64,000 nucleotides of DNA from Flavonifractor hominis (GCF_040095835.1 NZ_JBBMFT010000001.1:62001-126000), one strand, 5' to 3'. Positions 39,109 through 47,421 are shown, counted from the stretch's first letter. The notes: generated by a model not told the origin, from the letters alone. Made by a program: numbers and translations.

Positions 39109-39544
39109 CTTCTTCCCGATAAACCTTCATGGCGGAAGTGATATTTTTTCCAATCAGCATCAGAGACTTTTCAAACGCAACCCGTTCCTCGTTGCTAAGA
39201 CCCTGCAAAAGTACAGTTTCTGTCTGTGCACAGGCCGCTTCCACATCTGCAATCATTGCCATAGCCTGATCGGTAGGATACAACCGGCAGGTGCGTTTGT
39301 CCTCCTCGCAAGGCTTCCGGATCAAAAGTTTTTTATTTTCAAGAGATGCGACTGTACGTACGATGTTGCTGGGATGCAGGTATATGGTGTCGATCAGCGC
39401 ATCTTGCAGGATCCCCGGATTTTCACAAATTTTGATTAGGAACATGTGCTGGCTGCTGTTGATGCCATGGGCAGCCAATTGCTTATCCAGATACAGCTTT
39501 GAAAAGCGGTCTACTACAGAAAACCATTTCAGCAGTGTATTCAT
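39092..39544 (-). CDS. MarR-family transcriptional regulator
   Basis: 150 residues from ATG 39544 with ATGGAGGAATT upstream; a start at 39559 would overlap the ribosome site. The winged-helix domain is seen in SSQHMFLIKICENPGILQDALIDTIYLHPSNIVRTVASLENKKLLIRK, followed by a DKRTCRLYPTDQ wing. It likely represses itself and the MATE gene through the palindrome in its promoter. Confidence 0.9.
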   Translation of the reverse strand: MNTLLKWFSVVDRFSKLYLDKQLAAHGINSSQHMFLIKICENPGILQDALIDTIYLHPSNIVRTVASLENKKLLIRKPCEEDKRTCRLYPTDQAMAMIADVEAACAQTETVLLQGLSNEERVAFEKSLMLIGKNITSAMKVYREEDEFDA

Positions 39545-39569
39545 ATTTAATTCCTCCATTCAGCATCCT

Positions 39570-39598
39570 ATTTTACTACCAAGTGCGTGCGCACGCAA
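39570..39598 (-). promoter_or_regulatory. MarR-MATE promoter with palindromic operator
   Basis: Minus-strand -35 TTGCGT (39593-39598) and -10 TAAAAT (39570-39575), spacing 17. The perfect 14-bp palindrome TGCGTGCGCACGCA (39584-39597) covers the -35 and the start of the spacer, so a bound MarR dimer would block RNA polymerase. Confidence 0.7.
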
Positions 39599-39738
39599 AT
39601 ATATAGCACTACAATTGGATCCACATTTTTATCAGTTGTGTTGTATAAAGCGGCCGCAGGCTGCTTTGATACCCGACCTCTCTTTTTATAATCACATGTT
39701 GTGCTATGAAGCGATACAGCCATGCGGAATGATTGAGC

Positions 39739-39788
39739 TTGACATTTCACCTACAATATGTTAATGTAAATACGCCTACAAGTTGTAG
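39739..39788 (+). promoter_or_regulatory. blaI-blaR-like promoter with BlaI-type boxes
   Basis: -35 TTGACA (39739-39744) and -10 TAATGT (39762-39767), spacing 17. The perfect dyad CTACAA-G-TTGTAG (39776-39788) lies just after the -10. A second, looser box CTACAA...TGTA (39751-39768) overlaps the promoter. TACA/TGTA half-sites are the BlaI/MecI recognition core. Confidence 0.72.
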
Positions 39789-39811
39789 TTGAAATAGCAG
39801 GAGGAGATTTT

Positions 39812-40195
39812 ATGGAGAAGCGGCAGCCCATTTCGGATTCGGAACTGGAGCTGATGCGCGTCATCTGGCGTCTGGGCGGACGGGCCCGCTTTGCCCAGGT
39901 GATGGGAGCGCTGGAGGAGCAGGGGAAAGAGTGGAAGTCGAATACCGTGCTTACGTTCCTCTCTCGTCTGGTGGAGAAAGAAATGCTGGCCGTGGAGAAG
40001 CACGGGCGGCTGAACGTTTATGTAGCGCTGGTACGGGAGGAGGAGTACGCTGATGAACAGACGCGCTCCTTTCTGGAACGGGTCTATGGCGGCAATGCCG
40101 GGCGGCTGGTGTCCTCTCTGCTGAAACAAGATTGTTTGACTGCCGAAGAGCTGGAACAGCTGCGGGCTTTCTGGGAAACAGGTGGAGAATCGTGA
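39812..40195 (+). CDS. BlaI/MecI/CopY family repressor
   Basis: 127 residues, GCAGGAGGAG upstream. It has ISDSELELMRVIWRLGG, the winged helix KEWKSNTVLTFLSRLVEKEMLAVEKHGRLNVYVAL, and a C-terminal dimerisation part (SLLKQDCLTAEELEQLRAFWE), as in BlaI. The repressor is normally cut when the partner M56 receptor is activated. The stop overlaps the next ATG (TGATG). Confidence 0.92.
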   Translation: MEKRQPISDSELELMRVIWRLGGRARFAQVMGALEEQGKEWKSNTVLTFLSRLVEKEMLAVEKHGRLNVYVALVREEEYADEQTRSFLERVYGGNAGRLVSSLLKQDCLTAEELEQLRAFWETGGES

Positions 40196-41745
40196 TGGGG
40201 CGGGTGCTGCTGAGCGTATGTTCGCTTTCCCTGTCGGGGTCGGTGCTCATTCTTCTGCTGCTGGCACTGCGTCCGCTGCTGCGGGACCGGATAGGGCAGG
40301 GGTGGCAGTACTATCTCTGGCTTATTCCGCTGCTGCGGCTGCTGCTGCCTTTCTCGCCGAGGATAAGCCTGACAGGGACGGTGCTGGAACGACTGCCGAC
40401 GGAGGCGGTTACGGGAGAACTCTGGATGCGTGCGCCCGATCTGCGCATTCCGGAGGATGGGGCACTGGCCGTACAGCAGGCGGCGCCTGCGATGGGAGTG
40501 TGGGAACTGCTGTTTCTCCTGTGGGCGGTGGTGGCCGGCGTATTGCTGTTCCGGGCGCTCTGGCAGTACGGCCGGTGCCTGCGGACACTGAGACGGGAAA
40601 GCAGCCCGATGGATGGGCGCGCAGAGCAGCTCTATCGACAGATCTGCAGCGAACTGGGGATGCGTCGGGTGCCGGAGCTCCGGCTCTGTCCGGCCCTGCG
40701 AGCTCCTATGCAGGCGGGATGCCTGTGCCCCATGGTGCTTCTGCCCAGTGGGGACATGGAGGAGACAGTCCTGCGGGCAGCACTCCTGCACGAACTGACC
40801 CATTACCGTCGGGGGGATGTATGTTATAAATGGCTGGTGGAGGGGGTCGTCTGCCTGCACTGGTTCAACCCTCTGGTTCGGCTGCTCCGACGGGAGATAG
40901 AGCGGAGGTGTGAGCTCTCTTGCGATGAAGGGGTGATCCGAAGACTGGATGAGAAGGGGCGGCGCGCCTATGGCAGTGCTCTTCTGGCTTTGGCACGGCC
41001 GGCTCCGGACCGCGGAACCCTGACTCTGGCGATGAGCGGAGATGCACAGATTTTAAAGGAAAGGCTGGAAGAGATTATGAACATTCGACCCAGGAATCGA
41101 AAAGCGGCTGCTATGGCAGTCGGTGTGACGGCGGCGCTGTGTCTGTGCGCCGTGCTGGTGGGCGCTTATGCAGCGGAATTGCCGGAAGGAACAGCGGAAC
41201 AGCTCTCTGTGCAGCAGCAGGCGGAACCAGTGAGCTCTGCCGGACAAGACCAGGCGGAGCCCACAACGGCAGATGAGCCTGCGGCGGTAGAGGCACTGCT
41301 GCGGGAGCGTGCGGCAGCGCTAGACTGGGACGCACTGGCTCTGGGAGAGGAGACGGCGTGTTATCCGCTGGATGCATCGTATCAGGATGTGACGGTTCCG
41401 TTTGGCACCCGGGTGCATCCGATCACCGGGCTTACCACCAGTCATGACGGAACGGATGTGGCTGCCGACAGCGATGCACCGGTGTACGCGCCGCGCAGCG
41501 GAGTTGTGCTGCTGTCTGCATTTAGTGCTGATTACGGCAATTATGTGGTCATCGGCTGGGATGACGGGGCGTGGGCGCTGTTTGCCCACCTGTCAGCCAA
41601 TGCGGTGCTGGAGGGAGATCAAGTCACCCGGGGCCAGACTGTGGGCTATGTGGGACAGACAGGCAAGGCAACCGGTCCACACCTGCACATGGAGGTGTGG
41701 GAGGATGGTGTGCGGATCGACCCGGCGGAATTCTATTCCATGTAA
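40195..41745 (+). CDS. M56 (BlaR1/MecR1-like) receptor protease fused to an M23 peptidoglycan hydrolase
   Basis: 516 residues. Membrane segments lie at about 4-27, 36-54, 103-121 and 304-326. The M56 zinc protease is between the last two, with HELTH at 199-203 and ELSCDE at 240-245. After the last helix come a linker rich in Gln and Ala and then an M23/LytM domain with H417-x3-D421 and H496-x-H498 (HLHME), plus FGTRVHPITG; the catalytic set is complete. The topology puts M56 inside and M23 outside. BlaR1 normally ends in a beta-lactam-binding domain; here a hydrolase takes its place. Confidence 0.92.
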   Translation: MGRVLLSVCSLSLSGSVLILLLLALRPLLRDRIGQGWQYYLWLIPLLRLLLPFSPRISLTGTVLERLPTEAVTGELWMRAPDLRIPEDGALAVQQAAPAMGVWELLFLLWAVVAGVLLFRALWQYGRCLRTLRRESSPMDGRAEQLYRQICSELGMRRVPELRLCPALRAPMQAGCLCPMVLLPSGDMEETVLRAALLHELTHYRRGDVCYKWLVEGVVCLHWFNPLVRLLRREIERRCELSCDEGVIRRLDEKGRRAYGSALLALARPAPDRGTLTLAMSGDAQILKERLEEIMNIRPRNRKAAAMAVGVTAALCLCAVLVGAYAAELPEGTAEQLSVQQQAEPVSSAGQDQAEPTTADEPAAVEALLRERAAALDWDALALGEETACYPLDASYQDVTVPFGTRVHPITGLTTSHDGTDVAADSDAPVYAPRSGVVLLSAFSADYGNYVVIGWDDGAWALFAHLSANAVLEGDQVTRGQTVGYVGQTGKATGPHLHMEVWEDGVRIDPAEFYSM

Positions 41746-41752
41746 ACAGACG

Positions 41753-41787
41753 ACGCGGCGCGCCCGAATCATTCGGGCGCGCCGCGT
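41753..41787. terminator. Long GC-rich hairpin after the M56-M23 gene
   Basis: A perfect 16-bp stem (41753-41768 with 41772-41787, loop TCA) right after the stop. No T tract follows on the plus strand, so it may work as a mRNA 3' end stabiliser or weak terminator. The riboflavin promoter starts 10 bases later. Confidence 0.5.
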
Positions 41788-41796
41788 GGATTGGGG

Positions 41797-41825
41797 TTGA
41801 CAAAGGAAACAGAGGCGTATATACT
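41797..41825 (+). promoter_or_regulatory. Promoter of the riboflavin operon
   Basis: Consensus -35 TTGACA (41797-41802) and -10 TATACT (41820-41825), spacing 17, just ahead of the FMN riboswitch. Confidence 0.85.
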
Positions 41826-41841
41826 GATCTGCAAGTGAATA

Positions 41842-41951
41842 AGATCTTCAGGGCAGGGTGCAATTCCCTACCGGTGGTATAGCCCACGAGCCGTAAGGCA
41901 TGATTCGGTGCAATTCCGAAGCCGACAGTATAGTCTGGATGGAAGAAGATC
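41842..41951 (+). ncRNA. FMN riboswitch (RFN element)
   Basis: The RFN hallmarks are in order: AGATCTTCAGGGCAGGGTG, CAATTCCCTACCGGTGGTA, AGCCCACGAGCC, GATTCGGTGCAATTCCGAAG, and CCGACAGTATAGTCTGGATG ending GGAAGAAGATC. The outer helix (AAGATC with GATCTT-type) closes. It senses FMN and controls the rib genes. Confidence 0.96.
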
Positions 41952-41990
41952 GTTGCCGCGCGGGATGATTTCCCGCGGATTTTGCGATTG

Positions 41991-42022
41991 CTCTGGTATG
42001 TGTTGACATCCCAGAGTTTTTT
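41991..42022 (+). terminator. Riboswitch-linked terminator 1
   Basis: CTCTGG (41991-41996) pairs with CCAGAG (42011-42016), with an inner ATGT/ACAT helix, followed by TTTTTT. It lies 40 bases after the aptamer and is a likely FMN-controlled terminator. Confidence 0.7.
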
Positions 42023-42052
42023 CTTTGCGCAGAATGGCTCCAATGTCTTTGT

Positions 42053-42092
42053 AATTGCCCTGAACGGTCTGTTCAGGGCAATTTTTGTTTTT
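42053..42092 (+). terminator. Terminator 2 just before ribD
   Basis: A 13-bp perfect stem (42053-42065 with 42071-42083) is followed by TTTGTTTTT and ends 14 bases before ribD. It looks like a complete intrinsic terminator upstream of the first gene. Confidence 0.8.
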
Positions 42093-42105
42093 CGGAGATG
42101 ATGGT

Positions 42106-43212
42106 ATGGAGGATCGGGACTACATGGCCCTGGCTCTGTCCCTGGCAGAGCGGGGGGTGGGCTGGGCTTCCCCCAATCCCATGGTGGGCGCAGTCATTGT
42201 GAAGGACGGAAAGATCATCGGTCAGGGTTGGCATGAAAAGTGCGGCCAGCCCCACGCCGAGCGCAACGCCCTGGCTGCCTGCAACCAGCCGCCCCAGGGG
42301 GCCACGATGTACGTTACGCTGGAGCCCTGCTGCCATTACGGCAGGCAACCTCCCTGCACACAGGCCGTTCTGGAGGCGGGTATCCGCCGGGTGGTGGTGG
42401 GCTCCGGGGATCCCAACCCCCTGGTTGCGGGCAAAGGACTCGCCATACTGCGTCAGGCGGGTGTAGAGGTTACAGAGCATGTGCTGGAAACGGAATGTGA
42501 GAAGCTCAATGAGGTATTCTTCCACTACATCCGTACCAAGCGGCCCTATGTGGTGATGAAATACGCTATGACTTTGGACGGTAAAATTGCTGCTCATACC
42601 GGGGACTCCAAATGGGTCACCGGCGAGGAGGCCCGGAATCACGTTCAGAAGCTGCGCCACCGCTATACTGGCATCATGGTGGGGGTGGGCACCGTGCTGG
42701 CCGACGATCCACTGCTGACCTGCCGTATCCCTGGCGGGCGAAACCCAGTGCGCATTCTCTGCGATACACATCTCCATACCCCGCTCACGGCCCGGGTAGT
42801 AACCACAGCCCGACAGGTTCCCACTCTGCTGGCCACTTGCTGCACAGACCCGGAGAAGCGGGCGGCCTATGAGGCGATGGGATGCCAAGTATTGAGCGGC
42901 CCGGAACGGGATGGGCATGTGGACCTGAACTGGCTGATGGAAGAACTGGGGCGGCGTGAAATCGACAGCATCCTGCTGGAAGGGGGCGGTACGTTGAACT
43001 GGGCGGCCCTGGAGCAGGGCATCGTGCAGAAAGTGCTGGCCTACATTGCTCCAAAATTGGCGGGCGGTAAAGAGGCCAAGACACCGGTGGAGGGGACTGG
43101 TATCGACCGGATGGCACGGGCCATCCGGTTGGAACACAGCTCCATTACCCGGATCGGGGAAGATTTTCTGATTGAAAGCGAGGTGGCGCACTGTGTTCAC
43201 GGGGATTGTTGA
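42106..43212 (+). CDS. ribD: Bifunctional diaminohydroxyphosphoribosylaminopyrimidine deaminase / reductase
   Basis: 368 residues from ATG 42106 (CGGAG upstream); an earlier in-frame ATG (42085) lies in the terminator. The deaminase zinc site is HAERNAL with EPCCHYGRQPPC. The reductase half starts near 150 (PYVVMKYAMTLDGKIAAHTGDSKWVTG) and includes LLEGGGTLNWAAL. It performs the second and third steps of riboflavin synthesis. The stop overlaps ribE by 20 bases. Confidence 0.96.
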   Translation: MEDRDYMALALSLAERGVGWASPNPMVGAVIVKDGKIIGQGWHEKCGQPHAERNALAACNQPPQGATMYVTLEPCCHYGRQPPCTQAVLEAGIRRVVVGSGDPNPLVAGKGLAILRQAGVEVTEHVLETECEKLNEVFFHYIRTKRPYVVMKYAMTLDGKIAAHTGDSKWVTGEEARNHVQKLRHRYTGIMVGVGTVLADDPLLTCRIPGGRNPVRILCDTHLHTPLTARVVTTARQVPTLLATCCTDPEKRAAYEAMGCQVLSGPERDGHVDLNWLMEELGRREIDSILLEGGGTLNWAALEQGIVQKVLAYIAPKLAGGKEAKTPVEGTGIDRMARAIRLEHSSITRIGEDFLIESEVAHCVHGDC

Positions 43213-43840
43213 GGAAATGGGCCAGGTAGAGGGTATACAGCGGGGCAGACAGTCCGCTGTGCTTACCATCCGGGCCCAAACGGTACTGGAGGGCACCAGA
43301 ATCGGGGACAGCATTGCCGTGAACGGGGTATGCCTGACGGTGACTTCCCTGGCTGCCGACCGGTTTACCGCCGACGTGATGCATGAGACCCTGGACCGCT
43401 CCTCTCTGGCGCAGCTCAAACGGGGCGGGGCTGTCAATTTGGAGCGGGCCATGCCGGCCAACGGCCGGTTTGGCGGTCACATCGTGGCTGGGCACATTGA
43501 CGGCACCGGCCGGGTGATGGAAGTACGCAAGGATGACAACGCCATCTGGTACACCATTCAGGCCACGCCCCAGGTGTTGCGCTACATCGTGGAGAAGGGC
43601 TCCATCGCCGTGGACGGCATCAGCCTGACGGTAGCCCGGGTGGAAGCGGATCGGTTTGCCATCTCTGCCATCCCACACACGGTGGCCCAGACAGTACTGC
43701 GGGACCGAAAGGCAGGAGACCTGGTGAATCTGGAGACCGACATCATCGGCAAATACGTGGAAAAACTGCTCATGCCTGCCCCGGAGCCTCAGGCTGCCGG
43801 TGGAATTACCCTGGATTTTCTGGCGCGGCATGGATTTTAA
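43193..43840 (+). CDS. ribE: Riboflavin synthase alpha chain
   Basis: 215 residues from GTG 43193, the usual MFTGIVEEMG start. The two lumazine-binding repeats are visible: DSIAVNGVCLTVTSLAADRFTADVMHETLDRSSL and GSIAVDGISLTVARVEADRFAISAIPHTVAQTVL. It dismutates two 6,7-dimethyl-8-ribityllumazine molecules to riboflavin. It overlaps ribD and ends 18 bases before ribBA. Confidence 0.95.
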   Translation: MFTGIVEEMGQVEGIQRGRQSAVLTIRAQTVLEGTRIGDSIAVNGVCLTVTSLAADRFTADVMHETLDRSSLAQLKRGGAVNLERAMPANGRFGGHIVAGHIDGTGRVMEVRKDDNAIWYTIQATPQVLRYIVEKGSIAVDGISLTVARVEADRFAISAIPHTVAQTVLRDRKAGDLVNLETDIIGKYVEKLLMPAPEPQAAGGITLDFLARHGF

Positions 43841-43858
43841 GCGAGGAGGAAGCTGAAT

Positions 43859-45061
43859 ATGGAAGAATTGTTCTGTACGGTGGAGGAGGCCCTGGAGGAG
43901 CTGCGGGCTGGCCGCATCATCATCTCCATCGACGATCCGGACCGGGAAAACGAGGGAGACATGATCTGTGCCGCCCAGTTTGCCACGACTGAGAACGTCA
44001 ATTTTATGGCCATGCACGCCAAGGGGCTCATCTGCACCCCTATGAGCCAGGAGATCGCTGACCGGCTCCAGCTGGAGCAGATGGTGAAGGTCAACACCGA
44101 CAACCATCACACCGCCTTTACAGTGTCCATCGATCATGTAAATACCACTACCGGTATCTCCGCCGAGGAGCGGGGCTATACCTGCCGGATGTGCGTGGAC
44201 CCGTCCACCCGTCCTGAGGACCTGCGCCGTCCGGGCCATGTGTTCCCGCTGGTGGCTCGTCGGGGCGGTGTGCTCACCCGCAACGGCCATACGGAAGCCA
44301 CGGTGGATCTGTGCCGCTTGGCCGGGTTGGCCCAGTGCGGCCTGTGCTGTGAGATCATGCGGGACGACGGCACTATGATGCGCACCTCCGAACTGCTGGA
44401 GAAAGCCAGAGAGTGGGGACTGAAGATCATTACCATCAAAGCCCTTCAGGACTATTGCCGCCTCCATGACAAGCATGTGGTGCGGGAGGCGGTGGCCAAG
44501 ATGCCTACCCGTTACGGTGAGTTCCAAATCTACGGCTATGTCAACGACCTGACCGGCGAGCACCATGTGGCTCTGGTGAAGGGAGACATCGGGGACGGCC
44601 AGGACGTGCTCTGCCGGGTCCACTCTGAATGCCTCACCGGTGACGTGTTTGGCTCCTGCCGCTGCGACTGTGGCCAGCAGCTTGCTGCCGCTATGATGCA
44701 AATTGAGAAGGAGGGCCGGGGCGTGGTCCTCTACATGCGGCAGGAGGGCCGGGGCATTGGCCTCATCAACAAATTGAAGGCTTACGCCCTCCAGGAAAAG
44801 GGCTTTGACACCGTGGACGCCAATGTAGAGCTGGGCTTTGCCCCCGACCTGCGGGAGTACTGGACCGGGGCCCAAATCCTGCGGGACCTTGGTGTGCGCA
44901 CCATGCGGCTGCTGACCAATAATCCGGACAAGGTATACCAACTCTCTGAGTTCGGCCTGGAGATCACCCAGCGTGTGCCCATTCAGATGGACGCCAACGA
45001 TTACGACCTATTCTACTTGAAGACCAAGCAGGAGCGGATGGGTCATATCCTTACTTACTAA
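43859..45061 (+). CDS. ribBA: Bifunctional 3,4-DHBP synthase / GTP cyclohydrolase II
   Basis: 400 residues. Domain 1 (about 1-200) has DDPDRENEGDMICAAQFAT, RRGGVLTRNGHTEATVDL and other DHBP synthase blocks. Domain 2 (about 205-400) has the GTP cyclohydrolase II zinc site SECLTGDVFGSCRCDCG and YMRQEGRGIGLINKLKAY. Both catalytic parts look complete. GCGAGGAGGAAG precedes the ATG. Confidence 0.96.
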   Translation: MEELFCTVEEALEELRAGRIIISIDDPDRENEGDMICAAQFATTENVNFMAMHAKGLICTPMSQEIADRLQLEQMVKVNTDNHHTAFTVSIDHVNTTTGISAEERGYTCRMCVDPSTRPEDLRRPGHVFPLVARRGGVLTRNGHTEATVDLCRLAGLAQCGLCCEIMRDDGTMMRTSELLEKAREWGLKIITIKALQDYCRLHDKHVVREAVAKMPTRYGEFQIYGYVNDLTGEHHVALVKGDIGDGQDVLCRVHSECLTGDVFGSCRCDCGQQLAAAMMQIEKEGRGVVLYMRQEGRGIGLINKLKAYALQEKGFDTVDANVELGFAPDLREYWTGAQILRDLGVRTMRLLTNNPDKVYQLSEFGLEITQRVPIQMDANDYDLFYLKTKQERMGHILTY

Positions 45062-45085
45062 TAAAAATGAGAGGAGAACTGAATT

Positions 45086-45553
45086 ATGAAAACGTTTGAG
45101 GGTAAACTGGTATCCAGCAACATCAAGGTGGGCATTGTGGTGGCCCGGTTCAACGAGTTTATTACCTCCAAGCTGCTCAGCGGCGCCATGGACGGGCTGC
45201 TCCGCCACAATGTGCAGGAGGAGGACATTCAGGTGGCCTGGGTGCCCGGTGCCTTTGAGATCCCCCTCATTGCCTCCAAAATGGCCAAGAGCGGCAAGTA
45301 CGATGCGGTGATCTGCCTGGGCGCTGTTATTCGGGGCTCCACCAGCCATTACGATTATGTGTGCAATGAGGTGTCCAAGGGCATTGCCGCTGTCTCCCTG
45401 GAGACCGGCATTCCGGTGATGTTCGGCGTTCTTACCACGGAGAACATCGAGCAGGCCATCGAGCGGGCGGGCTCCAAAGCAGGCAACAAGGGGTCCGAGT
45501 GTGCCGAAGGCGCCATCGAGATGGTGAACCTGATCCGGGAGATGGGTTGCTGA
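45086..45553 (+). CDS. ribH: 6,7-dimethyl-8-ribityllumazine synthase
   Basis: 155 residues. It has VGIVVARFNEFITSKLLSGA, the VPGAFEIPLIASKMAKSG block, AVIRGSTSHYDYVCNEVSKG and FGVLTTENIEQAIERAG, the standard lumazine synthase core. It condenses the products of RibBA and RibD. It is the last gene of the operon and is closed by a terminator. Confidence 0.97.
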   Translation: MKTFEGKLVSSNIKVGIVVARFNEFITSKLLSGAMDGLLRHNVQEEDIQVAWVPGAFEIPLIASKMAKSGKYDAVICLGAVIRGSTSHYDYVCNEVSKGIAAVSLETGIPVMFGVLTTENIEQAIERAGSKAGNKGSECAEGAIEMVNLIREMGC

Positions 45554-45575
45554 TCGATTCTGTCTGTATACCGAT

Positions 45576-45617
45576 GGGGCGTCGGGCCGTGTGATGCGCG
45601 GCTCGGCGTCCCTTTTT
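45576..45617 (+). terminator. Terminator of the riboflavin operon
   Basis: GGGGCGTCGGGCC (45576 onward) pairs with GGCTCGGCGTCCC, with a few mismatches, followed by TTTTTATTTAT. Confidence 0.8.
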
Positions 45618-45706
45618 ATTTATACGGAGTGTTACGTTTGGGGCCGGTGAGGTGTATTCTGGGTGGACAGGTCCTTGCGGGACCGGAACGGAGAGGAGGA
45701 GAGCCT

Positions 45707-46210
45707 ATGGCGGAAACAACCCGGGAACAGCTGGCCCGGCGGCTGGTGGAACGGGAATCCGACCGACTGCTGCGTCTGGCGTATTCGCTGCTCAATTCTG
45801 TGCCCGACGCTCAGGACGTGTGTCAGGAGGTGCTGCTCAAACGCCTGGAGTATGCCGGTGAATTTGAAGGGCCGGAACATGAACGGGCGTGGCTGGTGCG
45901 GGTGACGATCAATACCTGCAAAAATCTGCGCCGCAGTCCCTGGCGAACCCGCACGGTGGGACTGGATACGGTAGCGGAGCAGGCAGCGCCCTTTCGACCG
46001 GAGGAAGGGGGCGTATTGGAGCAGGTCCAGAAGCTGCCTGCCAAATACCGGGAGGTGCTGGTGCTCTACTACTATCTTGGCTATGATACCAACGAAATCG
46101 CCGCCATGCTGGAACTGCGGCCCGAGACGGTCCGGGTACGGATGAATCGGGCCCGGCAGAAGCTGAAAGTAGAACTGGAGGGACAGGGATATGGCAAGCT
46201 ATCAGGATGA
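45707..46210 (+). CDS. ECF-type RNA polymerase sigma factor
   Basis: 167 residues from ATG 45707 with GAGAGGAGGAGAGCC upstream. Region 2 is RLAYSLLNSVPDAQDVCQEVLLKRL, and region 4 is LPAKYREVLVLYYYLGYDTNEIAAMLELRPETVRVRMNRAR. It overlaps the next gene by 20 bases. The partner is a DUF4179 membrane protein, so the two form a sigma/anti-sigma pair. Confidence 0.9.
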   Translation: MAETTREQLARRLVERESDRLLRLAYSLLNSVPDAQDVCQEVLLKRLEYAGEFEGPEHERAWLVRVTINTCKNLRRSPWRTRTVGLDTVAEQAAPFRPEEGGVLEQVQKLPAKYREVLVLYYYLGYDTNEIAAMLELRPETVRVRMNRARQKLKVELEGQGYGKLSG

Positions 46211-47378
46211 GCTGGAACGACTGTGTTTTTCGCCGACGGAGAAAGCGGAATTGAGCCGTCGGTTGACGGCAGGACAAACGGAAACAAACGTGCGGCGAAT
46301 GCGGCTGCCCTACCGTGGTTTTGTGGCTGTGGTAGCGGCGGTTTCCCTGCTGCTGGGAGCGGCAGGTGCCACTTCTCTGGCTGGGGTGTCTCCGGCTTTC
46401 CGGGCCATTTTTGGCATTACCAGCGATGAGCAGGCCAGACAGTTGGGATCGGAACAGCTGAATCTGGTTTTTCCGGATAAAAACGGCTCCGGAGCCTCCA
46501 TCACGGTCAAAGAGGTGGTCAAGGACCAAGAGCGGGTCTATGTGTTGATGGACTTCACTGCTCCGGAGGAGGTGGTGCTTCCCACACCGGAGGAGACTGC
46601 GGACGGCCGGAACTTTTGGCTGGGGGAGGAGTACGGGGAATGTGCCGTGGCCTTTTATGCGGACGAGGCATGCACACGGAGAGTGGATCCCCGCAGCTGG
46701 GGATGGGGCTTCCAAGCGGTGGAGGACCCGGATCCCACCGACCGTGTGATCCCTCTCATGCTCCAGATTACTTCGGATGAGACCATTCCGGAGGAGGCTG
46801 CCTGGCTTCGGATCACCAAACTCTCCAAGCTCTGGGCGCTGGAGAATGGAGAGGAGACCGCGGTTGTGTCCGGTATGGACTTTACCCTCTCTGTGCCCAT
46901 CGAGACTACGGCGGAGATCTATTCCTTTGAAGGCCGGTGCGCCGTCAATCTGAATGGGCTCACCTTGGCGGTGGTGGAAAACCTGACGATTTCTCCGATC
47001 AGCATCGCTATGGATCTGGTGATCCCGGACGGGGAAGCCTATGACGCTGCCTTTGAGGCCAAAGGTCCCTGGCAGATGTATGTCCAACTGGAGGATGGTA
47101 CCATGGTACCGACCCGGTTTGAGAAGGGGGGAGGCGTCCAGGACATATTCCACGATGATGCCGGTCAGATTTTCTTCCGGGCGGATCATGTTCGCTTCGA
47201 GCTGGAATCTCCCATCGACGTGGCGAAGATCCGGGAGCTGGTCTTTGTGGGAGACAACAACCGGAGGGCTGAAGGTGAGGAGCAAAGCGGAGATGTGGTC
47301 CACTTCAGCTTTGGCCCCGGACATTTCCGCAACGAAACCTACTGGAACGAGGTCAATTACCTCTGGAAGAAGAACTGA
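46191..47378 (+). CDS. DUF4179-type anti-sigma-like membrane protein
   Basis: 395 residues. The first 35 are charged and cytoplasmic, a membrane segment lies at about 44-62, and the large outer part follows (GVSPAFRAIFGITSDEQARQLG, then the ITVKEVVKDQERVYVLMDFTAPE stretch typical of DUF4179). Proteins of this type bind ECF sigma factors and release them after an envelope signal. It overlaps the sigma gene, which supports coupled dosage. Confidence 0.82.
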   Translation: MASYQDELERLCFSPTEKAELSRRLTAGQTETNVRRMRLPYRGFVAVVAAVSLLLGAAGATSLAGVSPAFRAIFGITSDEQARQLGSEQLNLVFPDKNGSGASITVKEVVKDQERVYVLMDFTAPEEVVLPTPEETADGRNFWLGEEYGECAVAFYADEACTRRVDPRSWGWGFQAVEDPDPTDRVIPLMLQITSDETIPEEAAWLRITKLSKLWALENGEETAVVSGMDFTLSVPIETTAEIYSFEGRCAVNLNGLTLAVVENLTISPISIAMDLVIPDGEAYDAAFEAKGPWQMYVQLEDGTMVPTRFEKGGGVQDIFHDDAGQIFFRADHVRFELESPIDVAKIRELVFVGDNNRRAEGEEQSGDVVHFSFGPGHFRNETYWNEVNYLWKKN

Positions 47379-47390
47379 TTATCTCCTTTG

Positions 47391-47421
47391 AGAGGCCCGG
47401 GGTGTTCCGGGCCTCTTTTTT
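47391..47421 (+). terminator. Terminator after the DUF4179 gene
   Basis: AGAGGCCCGG (47391-47400) pairs with CCGGGCCTCT (47407-47416), followed by TTTTTTGA. Confidence 0.85.

Noticed and set aside
43145..44941. Minus-strand frame of 598 codons across ribE and ribBA
   Set aside because: Antisense shadow of clear riboflavin genes.
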